DNA of 64,000 nt. Origin: Austwickia chelonae (GTDB lineage Bacteria; Actinomycetota; Actinomycetes; Actinomycetales; Dermatophilaceae). The notes under the pieces were generated by a model. That model ran no database searches and was not told where the DNA came from. It saw only the letters and a program-made list of their open reading frames with translations. The translations under genes and the position numbers were made by a program. Of the stretch, positions 1-8,946 are shown piece after piece. How positions within the stretch are numbered: position 1 is the stretch's first letter; every line of letters begins with the position of its first letter. The stretch spans positions 1,054,001-1,118,000 of the forward strand of contig NZ_CP031447.1 of assembly GCF_003391095.1 (NCBI RefSeq), in the 5' to 3' direction.

Positions 1-195
1 GGCGCGGTGGCGGCGCTCAAGCTGATCGACGTCGTCGTCGCCTTGCCCAAGACCCGCTCGGGCAAGATCCTGCGCAAGACGATGCGTCAGATCGCCGACG
101 GTCAGGAGGCCCAGGTGCCGAGCACGATCGAGGACGTGGGCGTGCTCGACACCCTGCGCCCGGTGCTGCGCCCGGGACGGGGTGCAGGCGAGTAG
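1..195 (+). CDS. prpE: Propionate/acetate-CoA ligase, C-terminal end (partial)
   Basis: This is the last 64 residues of an AMP-forming acyl-CoA synthetase whose 5' part lies outside the window. It shows the A10 core motif LPKTRSGKILRKTM. Its lysine (residue 22 of the fragment) is the one that contacts the acyl-adenylate and is acetylated in this family. The tail reading TIEDVGVLDTL resembles propionyl-CoA synthetase ends more than acetyl-CoA synthetase ends, so PrpE is the favoured call, but 64 residues cannot settle the substrate. The role would be activation of propionate or acetate to the CoA ester in the cytoplasm. Confidence 0.75.
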   Translation, partial: GAVAALKLIDVVVALPKTRSGKILRKTMRQIADGQEAQVPSTIEDVGVLDTLRPVLRPGRGAGE

Positions 196-217
196 GGCCG
201 GGCGCGGGACCGACCAA

Positions 218-251
218 GGGCGGGTGTGGTGGGCAGACATCGCACCCGCCC
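218..251 (+). terminator. Hairpin after the acyl-CoA ligase gene
   Basis: GGGCGGGTG at 218-226 pairs with CACCCGCCC at 243-251 around a 16-nt loop. It lies 23 nt after the stop codon. There is no T-run, as is common for high-GC actinobacterial terminators, so the call rests on the GC-rich stem and its position. Confidence 0.4.
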
Positions 252-320
252 CTGTCGTGCGCCGGTGGCAGTTTCCGGAGCAGGCCAGGGAGGAAGACGA
301 CTTAAGTAGGTAGTTGTCCT

Positions 321-345
321 GACTAGATCGCTATACGATCTAGTC
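321..345. promoter_or_regulatory. Perfect palindromic operator and -10 box of padR
   Basis: GACTAGATCG (321-330) and CGATCTAGTC (336-345) form a perfect 10-bp inverted repeat around CTATA, and the padR start codon follows at once at 346. The centre contains TACGAT (334-339), a TANNNT-type -10 box whose predicted transcript start would fall on the ATG itself, so the mRNA is probably leaderless. A repressor bound here would cover both -10 box and start site. The obvious ligand is PadR itself, which typically autoregulates; that link is inferred. Confidence 0.75.
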
Positions 346-717
346 ATGTCCGACTCCCGTACGGCGAGCCCATCTCGCGCCGTCGACCCCTGGCCGACCG
401 AGTGGATGCGCGGGGCGCTCGAAGTATGCGTGCTCGCGGCCCTGGCCCCCGCGCCGACATACGGCTATGCGATCGCCACCGACCTCGAGAAGGCCGGGCT
501 GGGACAGATCAAGGGCGGCACGCTCTACCCGCTGCTCGGGAGGTTGGAGGCCGCCGGCCTCGTCGACGTCGAATGGCAGGCAGGGGAATCCGGCCCGGGC
601 CGCAAGTACTACGCCCTGAACGACGCCGGTCGGGAGCACCTGACCTCGCGACGCGCCCACTGGCGCCGGTTCACCGACGTCACCCGGAATTTCATAGAGG
701 AAGGACCACGGAGATGA
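346..717 (+). CDS. PadR family transcriptional regulator
   Basis: This 123-aa protein has the PadR winged-helix fold at about residues 22-95: a helix-turn-helix around PTYGYAIATDLEKAG, the GGTLYPLLGRLEAAGLV recognition helix and wing, and the YYALNDAGREHL end of the domain. PadR proteins are repressors that often control a neighbouring membrane or efflux gene. The ATG follows a perfect palindrome with an embedded -10 box and no ribosome-binding site, so the message is probably leaderless and autoregulated. The stop codon overlaps the next start as ATGA, so both genes should be co-translated. Confidence 0.92.
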   Translation: MSDSRTASPSRAVDPWPTEWMRGALEVCVLAALAPAPTYGYAIATDLEKAGLGQIKGGTLYPLLGRLEAAGLVDVEWQAGESGPGRKYYALNDAGREHLTSRRAHWRRFTDVTRNFIEEGPRR

Positions 718-1451
718 TCGGCAGCAGGAAGTCCCTCGCCCAGACCTATCCACACGTCGATCCCCGCTGGATGGAGGACCTCCTCCTGTCCCTGCGGCTG
801 CGTGAACTCTCGGGTAGGCGCATCGGCGAGGTGATGGCTGAAGCGAACGCGCATTGCGAAGCCTCCGGAGAGGACGCCCGCGAGGCCTTCGGCGCCCCCG
901 AGGAGTACGCGAAGAGCCTCGATTTCCCCGGCCAACAGCGAGCCGCCAGGCGGGTAGAGTCCTCCGACCTGTGGTGGGGTGGGGCCATGGTCCTCGGCGG
1001 TGCTCTTGCCTCCTGGGGCGGCTCGGCCGCGGTGCAGGGTCAACCGATGACCCTGCACCTCGGGCACCTCGGCACGGTGGCATTGCTCGTCGGCCTCTTC
1101 GCAGTGGTCGTCCATCGGCTCGAATGGGTTCTCACCCATCTGGTGGCGGTCATGGTGTTCAACGGCCTCGCGACAGCGGCCATGGTCGGGCTCCTGCTCT
1201 GGAAAGGGCCCAAAGTGCTTTCGGTGTCCTCGGTAGGTGCGCTCGTCCTCGGCTACGTCGTGCTGATCGTGGGCGCAACGCTGAAGACCCGATCACTGAT
1301 GAAGGTCGGCGACGACATCGTCATCATCCCCGGGCAGGAGACCGCAATGGGCGAGCGTCGACGCGCAGCGGCGCTCGGGGTCGCCGGCGTCTGGATGCCA
1401 CCCCTGGTGCTCGCCGCTTTCCTACTGATGCAAGGGGGCGTGCATATCTGA
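714..1451 (+). CDS. PadR-associated membrane protein, HAAS/DUF1700-like
   Basis: The 245-aa protein has a soluble helical N-terminus (about residues 1-75, with RWMEDLLLSLRLRELSG and FGAPEEYAKSL) of the HAAS type found beside PadR regulators. About five hydrophobic membrane segments follow to the C-terminus. HAAS domains are thought to sense a signal at the membrane and pair functionally with PadR repressors; the substrate or signal is unknown. The start ATG overlaps the padR stop (ATGA at 714-717), so the pair is one transcription and translation unit. I see no catalytic motif. Another possibility is an ABC-type permease relic, but no ATPase lies nearby. Confidence 0.75.
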   Translation: MIGSRKSLAQTYPHVDPRWMEDLLLSLRLRELSGRRIGEVMAEANAHCEASGEDAREAFGAPEEYAKSLDFPGQQRAARRVESSDLWWGGAMVLGGALASWGGSAAVQGQPMTLHLGHLGTVALLVGLFAVVVHRLEWVLTHLVAVMVFNGLATAAMVGLLLWKGPKVLSVSSVGALVLGYVVLIVGATLKTRSLMKVGDDIVIIPGQETAMGERRRAAALGVAGVWMPPLVLAAFLLMQGGVHI

Positions 1452-1470
1452 ACGCGAGCCGTGGCCTGTG

Positions 1471-1490
1471 CCAGGTCGGGTGAGACCTGG
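1471..1490 (+). terminator. Short hairpin before potD
   Basis: CCAGGTC (1471-1477) pairs with GACCTGG (1484-1490) around six bases, between the PadR-associated gene and potD. No T-run follows. It could be a weak terminator of the upstream pair or a leader structure of the transporter operon. Confidence 0.3.
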
Positions 1491-1511
1491 TGACTCCGCA
1501 CAGGAGGCACA

Positions 1512-2804
1512 ATGTTCTTCGTGCCTTTGAACTCCGAGATCCACCCGCCTGACGGGACGGTCCCCGACTGGGCTTCTTCCGGGCCCGCCGACCCGAAGGT
1601 CGTGCGGGCCCTCATCGCGTTCTCCCGCTCGGCGATGACCCGGCGCCGCTTCCTCGCCGGTGCTACCACAATGGTCGGTGCCGCTGCAGTCGGTGGTCTC
1701 GCAGGTTGTGCGCCGCCTGTCCCGCACTCGGCCGGCACGACCACCCGTACCCTGCCCCCCGATACCTCGGCTACCGACAAGATCGTCCGTTTCGCGAACT
1801 GGACCCAGTACATAGACCGGGCGCCCGGCGGTACTTCACCCACTATGGCCGCGTTCACTGCCCAGACCGGCATCAAAGTCGACTACGTCGAGGAGATCGA
1901 CGACAACGACACCTACGTCAACACGATCTCCCCGCGGCTGCGGGCCGGTCAGGACGCAGGTCGCGATCTGGTCGTCTTCAGTGACTGGATGGTCAACCGA
2001 CTCATTCGCAACGCACTGGTAGCGCCCTTGGACCTCATCCGTATCCCCAATGCGGTCAACCTCCTCGAAAAACTCAAGGACGTCAGCTTCGACCCAGGAC
2101 GCCGTCACAGCCTCGTCTGGCAGTCCGGATTCGCGGGGATCGGCTATCACAAGGGCCGCATCGGACGACCCTTGAAATCAGTTGACGACCTGTGGTCCAA
2201 AGACCTCGCCGGAAAGGTCGTTCTGCTCTCCGAGATGCGTGACACCCTCGGCATGATCATGCTCGCTCAAGGAATCGACCCCGCAGGAGAATTCGCCCGG
2301 ACCGATATCGAACGTGCCGCCGATGTGGTGCGCAAGGAGATCGCCGACGGCCAGGTGCGCCGGATCCGCGGCAATTCCTATCTCGAGGATCTCAAGAGCG
2401 GCAACGCTCTCGCCGGCATGGTCTGGAGCGGTGATATCGCCACCTTGCGCGAGGAGACCGGTAGTGAAGACTGGGAGTTCGTCCTTCCTGACTCCGGCGG
2501 CATGATCTGGAGCGACAATGCGGTCGTCCCGGTCACCTCGCCACACCGTAGGGCCGCTGCTCAGCTGCTGAACTACTACTACACGCCCGCAGTGGCGGCC
2601 CAGGTCGCTGCCGCCGTCGGCTATGTCTGTCCCGTCCAAGGAGCCCGGGCTGCTGCGGAGAAACTCGATCCCGAACTCGCCGCGAATCCGTTGGTCTTCC
2701 CCGAGCAGCCCTTCATCGAGGCCCACGCCCGGGAGTTCCGAGCGCTGACCCCTGCCGAAGACGCCGAATACAGCGCGCTATGGGCGAAAGTGGTGGGCAA
2801 CTGA
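1512..2804 (+). CDS. potD: Spermidine/putrescine ABC transporter, substrate-binding lipoprotein
   Basis: This 430-aa extracytoplasmic solute-binding protein belongs to the PotD/PotF family. After a 40-residue N-terminal lead, common in actinobacterial PotD homologues, comes a twin-arginine signal (TRRRFLAG, residues 43-50) and a lipobox LAGC with the lipidated Cys at 66. It is probably exported folded and anchored outside the membrane. The mature part begins with IVRFANWTQYID, matching the PotD N-lobe. AGGAGG at 1502-1507 fixes the start at 1512. It delivers polyamine to the permeases encoded just downstream, and its stop overlaps the ATPase start as ATGA. Confidence 0.9.
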   Translation: MFFVPLNSEIHPPDGTVPDWASSGPADPKVVRALIAFSRSAMTRRRFLAGATTMVGAAAVGGLAGCAPPVPHSAGTTTRTLPPDTSATDKIVRFANWTQYIDRAPGGTSPTMAAFTAQTGIKVDYVEEIDDNDTYVNTISPRLRAGQDAGRDLVVFSDWMVNRLIRNALVAPLDLIRIPNAVNLLEKLKDVSFDPGRRHSLVWQSGFAGIGYHKGRIGRPLKSVDDLWSKDLAGKVVLLSEMRDTLGMIMLAQGIDPAGEFARTDIERAADVVRKEIADGQVRRIRGNSYLEDLKSGNALAGMVWSGDIATLREETGSEDWEFVLPDSGGMIWSDNAVVPVTSPHRRAAAQLLNYYYTPAVAAQVAAAVGYVCPVQGARAAAEKLDPELAANPLVFPEQPFIEAHAREFRALTPAEDAEYSALWAKVVGN

Positions 2805-3994
2805 TGTCGATCTCCTCATCCACCGGGAACGCCGGCGACCTCCATCTGGAACATCTGACCAAGACCTACGAACGGACCCTTGCCGTCGACGGCATCGACC
2901 TCGACGTGCGCGCCGGACGCTATGTTGCGCTCCTGGGACCTTCCGGTTGCGGGAAGACCACCACACTACGGATGATCGCCGGCTTTGAACGGCCTACCAG
3001 CGGACGGATTCTCCTGGGCGAGGACGACCTGACCCGATCGCGTCCCCACGAACGACCCATCAACACCGTCTTCCAGAGCTATGCGCTCTTCCCTCATCTC
3101 GACGTTCTGGGAAATGTGGCCTTCGGCCCACGCCGACGCAAGGTCAAGGACGCCGAGACGCGGGCACGTCAAGCACTGGATCTCGTGCAGCTCGGAGCAT
3201 TGGCTCGCCGCCGACCCGCCGAACTCTCCGGTGGTGAACAACAACGCGTCGCCCTGGCCCGAGCACTGGTGAACGACCCTGCGGTGCTCTTGCTGGACGA
3301 ACCCCTGGGCGCACTCGACCTGCGGCTGCGCCGTGCCATGCAGGACGGCCTGAAAGAACTGCAGCACCGGCTTGGAACCACCTTCCTGCACGTCACCCAC
3401 GACCAGGAGGAAGCCTTGACGCTGGCCGACGAGGTCGCGGTGATGCGCGGAGGACGGATCGAACAGTACGGAAGCCCACAACAGGTCTACGAGCTGCCAC
3501 AGACCGCTTTCGTGGCGACTTTCCTCGGGCGGGCATTGTTGGCTCCGGCACGCCGAGTGGGCGGCATCGGTACGGGAGCGGGGGAAGCTGTCGAATTTGC
3601 TGTCGGCTCGGCGGGGATCGTCCGCGTTCCTGCCGACCGGATCGCGACGGCAGCGTCTTCTGACTCGGACCTGCTCATCGGGATCCGTCCTGAGCGGGTA
3701 CGTCTACGCCCCGGAGCACCCGTGGAACCTGTAGAGGAGAAGAACCAGACATTGCTCGCGACGGAGCGTCCCTCACCCTACGGGCTGGACCTCATCGGTC
3801 CAGGAACGGTCACCTCAGCGACCTTCACCGGGCCAGGCACCGCCTATCAGGTGGCCATCGACGGGTTGCCCGACTGGCAGGTTCTTGCTGCCAACGACGG
3901 CGTCACCCCTCGCTTTGCGCCAGGTGACATCGTGCATCTGGTTTTCGATGCAGGTCACGCCTTCGCCGTGTCGGCAGCGGAGTTCTCCTCGTGA
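2804..3994 (+). CDS. potA: Spermidine/putrescine ABC transporter, ATP-binding protein
   Basis: This 396-aa ABC ATPase has all motifs: Walker A GPSGCGKTT (residues 45-53), Q-loop Gln91, signature LSGGEQQR (141-148), Walker B LLLDEP (162-167) and H-loop His199. A TOBE regulatory domain occupies about residues 260-396, as in PotA. It powers import through PotB-PotC on the inner face of the membrane. I chose the ATG at 2804, which overlaps the potD stop (ATGA), over an in-frame ATG at 2780 that would lie inside potD and add eight residues. Neither start has a strong ribosome-binding site, which fits translational coupling. Confidence 0.92.
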   Translation: MSISSSTGNAGDLHLEHLTKTYERTLAVDGIDLDVRAGRYVALLGPSGCGKTTTLRMIAGFERPTSGRILLGEDDLTRSRPHERPINTVFQSYALFPHLDVLGNVAFGPRRRKVKDAETRARQALDLVQLGALARRRPAELSGGEQQRVALARALVNDPAVLLLDEPLGALDLRLRRAMQDGLKELQHRLGTTFLHVTHDQEEALTLADEVAVMRGGRIEQYGSPQQVYELPQTAFVATFLGRALLAPARRVGGIGTGAGEAVEFAVGSAGIVRVPADRIATAASSDSDLLIGIRPERVRLRPGAPVEPVEEKNQTLLATERPSPYGLDLIGPGTVTSATFTGPGTAYQVAIDGLPDWQVLAANDGVTPRFAPGDIVHLVFDAGHAFAVSAAEFSS

Positions 3995-4845
3995 GGGAGC
4001 TGAGGTCGCGGTGGTCAGGGTGGATGTTGCTCATGCCAGGTTTGTCGTGGCTGGGTGTCTTCTTCGTCTTTCCGCTCGTGCAGCTCGCTTCGGTGAGTCT
4101 GCAGTCGGCCTATCCCGGGCACCCCGGGTACTACTACCGAGACATCAACCTGGGTAACTATGTCGAGGCCTGGGGACAATTCGCCGGGCATCTGGGGCGT
4201 TCTGTGCTTTACGCCGGAGCAGCGACCGTCCTGGCCTTCCTGCTGGCCCTACCCATCGCCTACGTCCTGGCTTTTAGAGCAGGCCGTTGGCGCACCCTGC
4301 TCATGGTTCTGACTTTCGCGCCTTTCCTGGTGGCTTTCCTGCTCAGGACCCTGGCATGGCGGCAGGTCATGTCCGATGAGGCACCGGTGGCCAAAGCACT
4401 GGGGGCGCTCGGGCTGCTCCCGGATGGGCATCTCACCGAGACCTCGGTGGCCGTCGTCGCGGGATTGGCCTACAACTACCTACCTTTCATGATCGTTCCT
4501 CTCTTCGCTGCTCTCGAACGTCTCGACCCTCGACTCCTGGAAGCTGCACACGATCTGTACGGAGGTCATCTGTCGACCCTCGTCCGGGTCACCTTGCCCC
4601 TGGCCACGCCAGGTATCACTGCTGGCGTCCTGCTCACTTTCATCCCTGCGCTGGGTGACTACGTCAATGCAGAGCTTCTCGGTACCGAAAGCACCAAAAT
4701 GGCCGGGAACGCGGTTGAATCGCAGATGCTCCGGGTCGTCGGTGGCTATCCGATCGCCGCAGCGACCTCCATGATCCTGCTCATCGGGGTCCTCGTCCTC
4801 ATTACTGCCTACCTGAAGCGGTTCGGCACTCGGGAGCTGACATGA
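3991..4845 (+). CDS. potB: Spermidine/putrescine ABC transporter permease
   Basis: The 284-aa integral membrane protein has about six transmembrane segments and the EAA loop that docks on the ATPase (EAAHDLYGG followed by TLPLATPGI at about 189-213). Gene order after the solute-binding and ATPase genes marks it as the PotB-type half of the channel. It starts with GTG at 3991, overlapping the potA stop by 4 nt, and ends in an ATGA overlap with the next permease. The whole importer is therefore read as one coupled unit. Confidence 0.9.
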   Translation: MRELRSRWSGWMLLMPGLSWLGVFFVFPLVQLASVSLQSAYPGHPGYYYRDINLGNYVEAWGQFAGHLGRSVLYAGAATVLAFLLALPIAYVLAFRAGRWRTLLMVLTFAPFLVAFLLRTLAWRQVMSDEAPVAKALGALGLLPDGHLTETSVAVVAGLAYNYLPFMIVPLFAALERLDPRLLEAAHDLYGGHLSTLVRVTLPLATPGITAGVLLTFIPALGDYVNAELLGTESTKMAGNAVESQMLRVVGGYPIAAATSMILLIGVLVLITAYLKRFGTRELT

Positions 4846-5678
4846 GGACCCTGAAGAAGGCCACCGGCTGGATCGGCGATCACGCAGTCTGGATCGCCGC
4901 TGGAAATGTGCTGGTCCTGCTGTGCATCCCCGTGGTCTACACCGCTGTCTTCTCCTTCAACGATTACCATCGCAGCAACCTCGTCTGGAATCCCGAAGGG
5001 TCACCGACACTGACTCACTGGGCCGACCCCTGCGGTGCCGCAGGCATCTGCGACGCCCTGGCCACGAGTCTGCGAGTCGGGTTGATCTCCACGACCATCG
5101 CTACCGTTCTGGGCACCCTGATGGCGATCGCTCTGGTTCGTACCAGACTGCGTGGACACGGCCCGTTGGAAGTCCTGCTCCTGTTGCCGATGGCCACCCC
5201 CGACGTCGTGCTGGGCGCCGGACTGCTGACCTTGTTCGTTCAGGGACTCTCCACCGTGGGGCTCCAACTCGGTGAGACTGCGATCATCGCTGCCCACGTC
5301 ATGCTGGCGCTGTCCTTCGTGGTGGTGGCGGTCCGTTCCCAGCTGGAGAGCATGGACCCACGCCTGGTCGAAGCCGCCGCTGATCTCTACGCGGGAACCT
5401 TCGCGACCTTCCGCCACGTCACTCTTCCGCTGGCAGCCCCAGGAATTATCGGTGCAGCACTGCTGGCCTTTGCGATCAGCATGGACGACGTCGTCCTGGC
5501 CACTTTTGTCGGTGGTGACGCCATGACCTTCCCCCGCTACGTCTATGTCACCGCTCTACGGGGGATACCTGCCCAAGCCAATGTGATCGGTGTCGGGCTT
5601 GCTCTTCTGGGCTTGGCTGCGGCGTTGGCCTTCGCCGCAGTGGGCTGGCTACGCCGACAGCGCAGGAGGGTTGGTTGA
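4842..5678 (+). CDS. potC: Spermidine/putrescine ABC transporter permease
   Basis: The 278-aa second permease subunit again has about six membrane helices and an EAA loop (EAAADLYAG then TLPLAAPGI, about 178-202), which would contact PotA. It pairs with PotB to form the transmembrane channel. The ATG at 4842 overlaps the potB stop. It is the last gene of the pot operon. The next gene on this strand, a succinate-semialdehyde dehydrogenase, fits the catabolism of imported putrescine through GABA. Confidence 0.9.
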   Translation: MRTLKKATGWIGDHAVWIAAGNVLVLLCIPVVYTAVFSFNDYHRSNLVWNPEGSPTLTHWADPCGAAGICDALATSLRVGLISTTIATVLGTLMAIALVRTRLRGHGPLEVLLLLPMATPDVVLGAGLLTLFVQGLSTVGLQLGETAIIAAHVMLALSFVVVAVRSQLESMDPRLVEAAADLYAGTFATFRHVTLPLAAPGIIGAALLAFAISMDDVVLATFVGGDAMTFPRYVYVTALRGIPAQANVIGVGLALLGLAAALAFAAVGWLRRQRRRVG

Positions 5679-5753
5679 TCTCCGTCCCTTGACCGAGAAC
5701 GACCAGCCAATTGCACCCGACGACCAGTCCATCTCTCGACGGTACCGGCTGGC

Positions 5754-5933
5754 TCAGGAACCGGAGGCAGCCCGTTTCGTCCTGGCCTCAGCGATCTTGG
5801 CCTCTCGCTCGGCATGCAATTTGGCCATCGGGTCCTGGTCGCTGCTGAGCTGCGCCGGACCGAAGAAGGTCATCGCCAGTTTCCTCAGCCGCCAGCCGAT
5901 GCGGTAGCCGATGCTCAGTCCATCCCTGCTCAT
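5754..5933 (-). CDS. Small basic protein, function unknown
   Basis: I do not recognise a named family. The 59-aa reverse-strand protein begins at an ATG preceded by AAGGAC at about 9 nt. It has a basic, weakly amphipathic start (IGYRIGWRLRKLAMTFFGP), then AQLSSDQDPMAKL, and a charged helical tail (HAEREAKIAEARTKRA). The composition and tidy ribosome-binding site suggest a real gene rather than chance. It lies convergent to potC and divergent from the dehydrogenase gene. It could be a peripheral membrane or nucleic-acid-binding peptide; nothing in the sequence decides. Confidence 0.55.
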   Translation of the reverse strand: MSRDGLSIGYRIGWRLRKLAMTFFGPAQLSSDQDPMAKLHAEREAKIAEARTKRAASGS

Positions 5934-6117
5934 GCCCTGTCCTTCTGCTTCGAGGGGAGAGGCAGCCGACCTGGACGGTGCCTCGATATGTGGGGCAATA
6001 CTCAGGTCCTTGATGACCGATGAACATCGGAAACATCTGTTCCCCAAGGCCTCACAAGGCTCACCGTACCCCGGTGGCAGGTGCACACAGGGCGCTCCGG
6101 AGGACCAATATGGGGTC

Positions 6118-7584
6118 ATGACGGATGCTGCTCAGAACCTGGTTCCCCTGCCCCCCTGCCCGACCGAGCTCTACATCGCAGGGCGTTTCCGGCCTGGTTC
6201 AGGCCGAGCCACCATCGACGTCGACGATCCCGCCGACGGGCGGGTCCTGGCGCGGGTTGCCGATGCCACCGTCGAAGACGCGAGATCAGCACTGGACGCG
6301 GCCTGCGCGGCCCAATCCGAGTGGGCATACACCCCTGCCCGGGAACGCAGCGAACTTCTCCGCTCTGCCTATGAGCTCATCCATGAACGCGCAGATCTGC
6401 TGGCGACGCTGATGACCTTGGAGATGGGGAAGCCCCTGGCGGAGGCGCGCGGCGAGGTCACCTATGGGGCCGAATTCTTTCGCTGGTTCTCCGAGGAAGC
6501 CGTCCGGATCCGCGGAAGTTACACCACCGCACCCACCGGCGGATCCCGCCTGCTGACCATGAAGAAAGCTGTCGGGCCCACTCTCATGATCACCCCCTGG
6601 AACTTCCCCCTGGCCATGGGCACCCGCAAGATCGGCCCGGCACTCGCCGCAGGATGCACCTGTGTCGTCAAACCCGCATCGCAGACGCCGTTGACCATGC
6701 TGGCGCTGGCGCAGATCCTGCATGACGTCGGCGTCCCGGCCGGTGTGGTCAACGTCATCCCGAGCTCCTCGACCGCTCAGATCGTTCCGGAGCTGATGGC
6801 TGATCCGCGGTTGCGCAAGATCACCTTCACCGGATCGACCGAGATCGGACGGTGTCTGATCGAGCAGAGTGGGCAGAACGTGTTGCGTGTGTCCATGGAA
6901 CTGGGGGGTAATGCGCCCTTGATCGTCTTCGAGGACGCCGATCTTGATCAGGCAGTCGAACAGACGCTGTTGGCGAAGATGCGTAACATCGGGGAAGCCT
7001 GCACTGCGGCCAACCGGCTCTACGTGCACCGGTCGGTGATCGACGACTTCGCGGACCGCTTGAGCCAGCGGATGTCTGCGCTGACAGTGGGCCCGGGGAG
7101 CGCTGAGGGCACCCAGGTCGGACCGCTCATCGACGCCGTCGCGCTGAACCGGGTCCACGGGCTCGTCCAAGATGCGCTCGCGCACGGTGCCCGAGTGCTC
7201 TGCGGGGGAGAGCCGCTGTCCGGGCCAGGACATTTCTACCCTCCGACAGTTCTCGTCGGAGTGCCTTCCGGCGCGAAGTTGTGTCGTGAGGAGATCTTCG
7301 GCCCAGTAGCTCCCCTGGTGCCCTTCGACACCGAGGAAGAGGCCGTCCGTTTGGCGAACGACTCCGACTACGGGCTGATGAGCTACGTCTTCACCACGAA
7401 TCTCACGAGAGCTCTGCGCATGGGAGAAGCCTTGGAATATGGCATGGTCGGAGTGAACTCGGGCGTGGTCTCCAATCCTGCAGCGCCCTTCGGCGGGGTG
7501 AAACAGTCTGGGCTGGGGCGTGAAGGCGGGGCCGAAGGCATTGAAGAGTTCCTCGAGACGACTTATCTGGGGATCTCGTTGTGA
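6118..7584 (+). CDS. gabD: Succinate-semialdehyde dehydrogenase
   Basis: This 488-aa aldehyde dehydrogenase has the family residues in place: oxyanion Asn162 in TPWNFP, cofactor Lys185 in VVKP, FTGST at 237-241, general base Glu261 in ELGGN, and catalytic Cys295 in EACTAANR. Overall similarity is to bacterial succinate-semialdehyde dehydrogenases, which oxidise succinate semialdehyde to succinate with NAD(P)+. It sits just after a polyamine importer, so it probably completes putrescine/GABA breakdown into the TCA cycle. The frame is open for 69 codons further upstream, but the family begins at about MTDAAQ, and GGAGGA lies at 6099-6104, 13 nt before this ATG. Confidence 0.85.
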   Translation: MTDAAQNLVPLPPCPTELYIAGRFRPGSGRATIDVDDPADGRVLARVADATVEDARSALDAACAAQSEWAYTPARERSELLRSAYELIHERADLLATLMTLEMGKPLAEARGEVTYGAEFFRWFSEEAVRIRGSYTTAPTGGSRLLTMKKAVGPTLMITPWNFPLAMGTRKIGPALAAGCTCVVKPASQTPLTMLALAQILHDVGVPAGVVNVIPSSSTAQIVPELMADPRLRKITFTGSTEIGRCLIEQSGQNVLRVSMELGGNAPLIVFEDADLDQAVEQTLLAKMRNIGEACTAANRLYVHRSVIDDFADRLSQRMSALTVGPGSAEGTQVGPLIDAVALNRVHGLVQDALAHGARVLCGGEPLSGPGHFYPPTVLVGVPSGAKLCREEIFGPVAPLVPFDTEEEAVRLANDSDYGLMSYVFTTNLTRALRMGEALEYGMVGVNSGVVSNPAAPFGGVKQSGLGREGGAEGIEEFLETTYLGISL

Positions 7585-7687
7585 GACATCTGGCCGGTTT
7601 CCGTCCAGGACACCAGCTGAACGACCTGTCGATGTGTCGGAGCCGGGTCGGGAGCTGCGTCCCCGATCGGTAGGGGAGAATTGCCCG

Positions 7688-8929
7688 GTGAGCACGCAGA
7701 ACAGCATCCGGGACATCGTCATCCTGGGATCCACCGGTTCGATCGGTACTCAAGCCCTGGACGTGATCGGGCGCAACCCGGAGCGTTTCCGGGTCGTCGC
7801 GCTCAGTGCGGGCGGTAGCGACCTGGGCCTCTTGGCGCGACAAGCCGTAGCTTTCCGGGTACCGACGATCGGAACTGCTCGGGGTTCCTCTGAAGAATTG
7901 CGAGCTGCTGTCGAATCTGCAGCCCGCGCTCAAGGCGTCGAGTGCTATCGGCCGACCCTGATCGTCGGTGAAGCGGCGTCCACGGAGATCGCGGGACTGC
8001 CGAGCGATGTCGTCCTCAACGGGATCACCGGTTCGATCGGTTTGATGCCGACGTTGGCGGCGCTGCGTGCCGGCTCGATCCTGGCCTTGGCGAACAAGGA
8101 GTCTTTGATCGTGGGTGGGCCGATCGTGAAAGCCGCGGCGAAGCCCGGCCAGATCGTCCCGGTGGACTCCGAGCACTCTGCGATTGCTCAGTGTCTTCGT
8201 GGCGGCGCTGCCCAGGAGGTGCGACGTCTCGTCGTCACCGCTAGCGGCGGCCCTTTCCGTGGTCTGAACGGGGAACAACTCCGCGAGGTCACTCCTCGCC
8301 AAGCTCTGGCGCATCCGACCTGGGACATGGGCCGTGTCGTCACGACCAATTCAGCCACCCTGGTCAACAAAGGGCTCGAAGTCATCGAAGCACATCTGCT
8401 CTTCGACATCCCTTTCTCGGCGATCGACGTGGTCGTGCATCCGCAATCCGTGGTGCATTCCATGGTGGAGTTCACCGACGGGTCAACCTTGGCCCAGGCC
8501 AGCCCACCGTCGATGCTGATCCCGATCGCTCTGGGCCTGGGATGGCCGGACCGGGTGGTCGATGCAGGGCCGTCTTGCGACTGGACCAAAGCTCAGGAGT
8601 GGGAGTTCTTCCCCTTGGACGACGATGCCTTCCCCGCAGTGCGGCTGGCCCGCAGATGTGGTGAAGCCGGGGGAACCTTCCCCGCCGTCTACAACGCGGC
8701 CAATGAGGAATGCGTCGACGCCTTCCACGATGGTCACATACGGTTCACCGACATCGTCGACACCGTTGACCGAGTCGTCGAGGAGTGGGCGAGTCAACCG
8801 GAGAACATGCTGGTGAATGAGGCCAGAACGGTAGGCGGGAGTGAAAGCCCGACGCTTGACGTTGAGCAGGTGTTGTCGGCCGAGCGGTGGGCCCGGCACC
8901 GTGCCCACCAAGTGCTCGAGACGCGCTGA
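7688..8929 (+). CDS. dxr: 1-deoxy-D-xylulose 5-phosphate reductoisomerase
   Basis: The 413-aa enzyme of the MEP isoprenoid pathway converts DXP to 2-C-methylerythritol 4-phosphate using NADPH and a divalent metal. The NADPH-binding GSTGSIG is at residues 14-20, the ANKESL motif at 135-140, and the metal ligands Asp160 and Glu162 in PVDSEHSA. The GTG at 7688 was chosen because AGGGGAG lies about 10 nt before it and homologues start just before the nucleotide-binding motif. An in-frame extension upstream overlaps gabD and is not credible. It is followed by rseP and ispG, the usual actinobacterial cluster. Confidence 0.95.
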   Translation: MSTQNSIRDIVILGSTGSIGTQALDVIGRNPERFRVVALSAGGSDLGLLARQAVAFRVPTIGTARGSSEELRAAVESAARAQGVECYRPTLIVGEAASTEIAGLPSDVVLNGITGSIGLMPTLAALRAGSILALANKESLIVGGPIVKAAAKPGQIVPVDSEHSAIAQCLRGGAAQEVRRLVVTASGGPFRGLNGEQLREVTPRQALAHPTWDMGRVVTTNSATLVNKGLEVIEAHLLFDIPFSAIDVVVHPQSVVHSMVEFTDGSTLAQASPPSMLIPIALGLGWPDRVVDAGPSCDWTKAQEWEFFPLDDDAFPAVRLARRCGEAGGTFPAVYNAANEECVDAFHDGHIRFTDIVDTVDRVVEEWASQPENMLVNEARTVGGSESPTLDVEQVLSAERWARHRAHQVLETR

Positions 8930-8946
8930 CGGAAAGGTTTTCCCAC

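Noticed and set aside
6286-7734. A 482-codon open frame antisense to gabD
   Set aside because: It covers the conserved aldehyde dehydrogenase gene in the opposite frame and crosses into dxr, without any recognisable domain.
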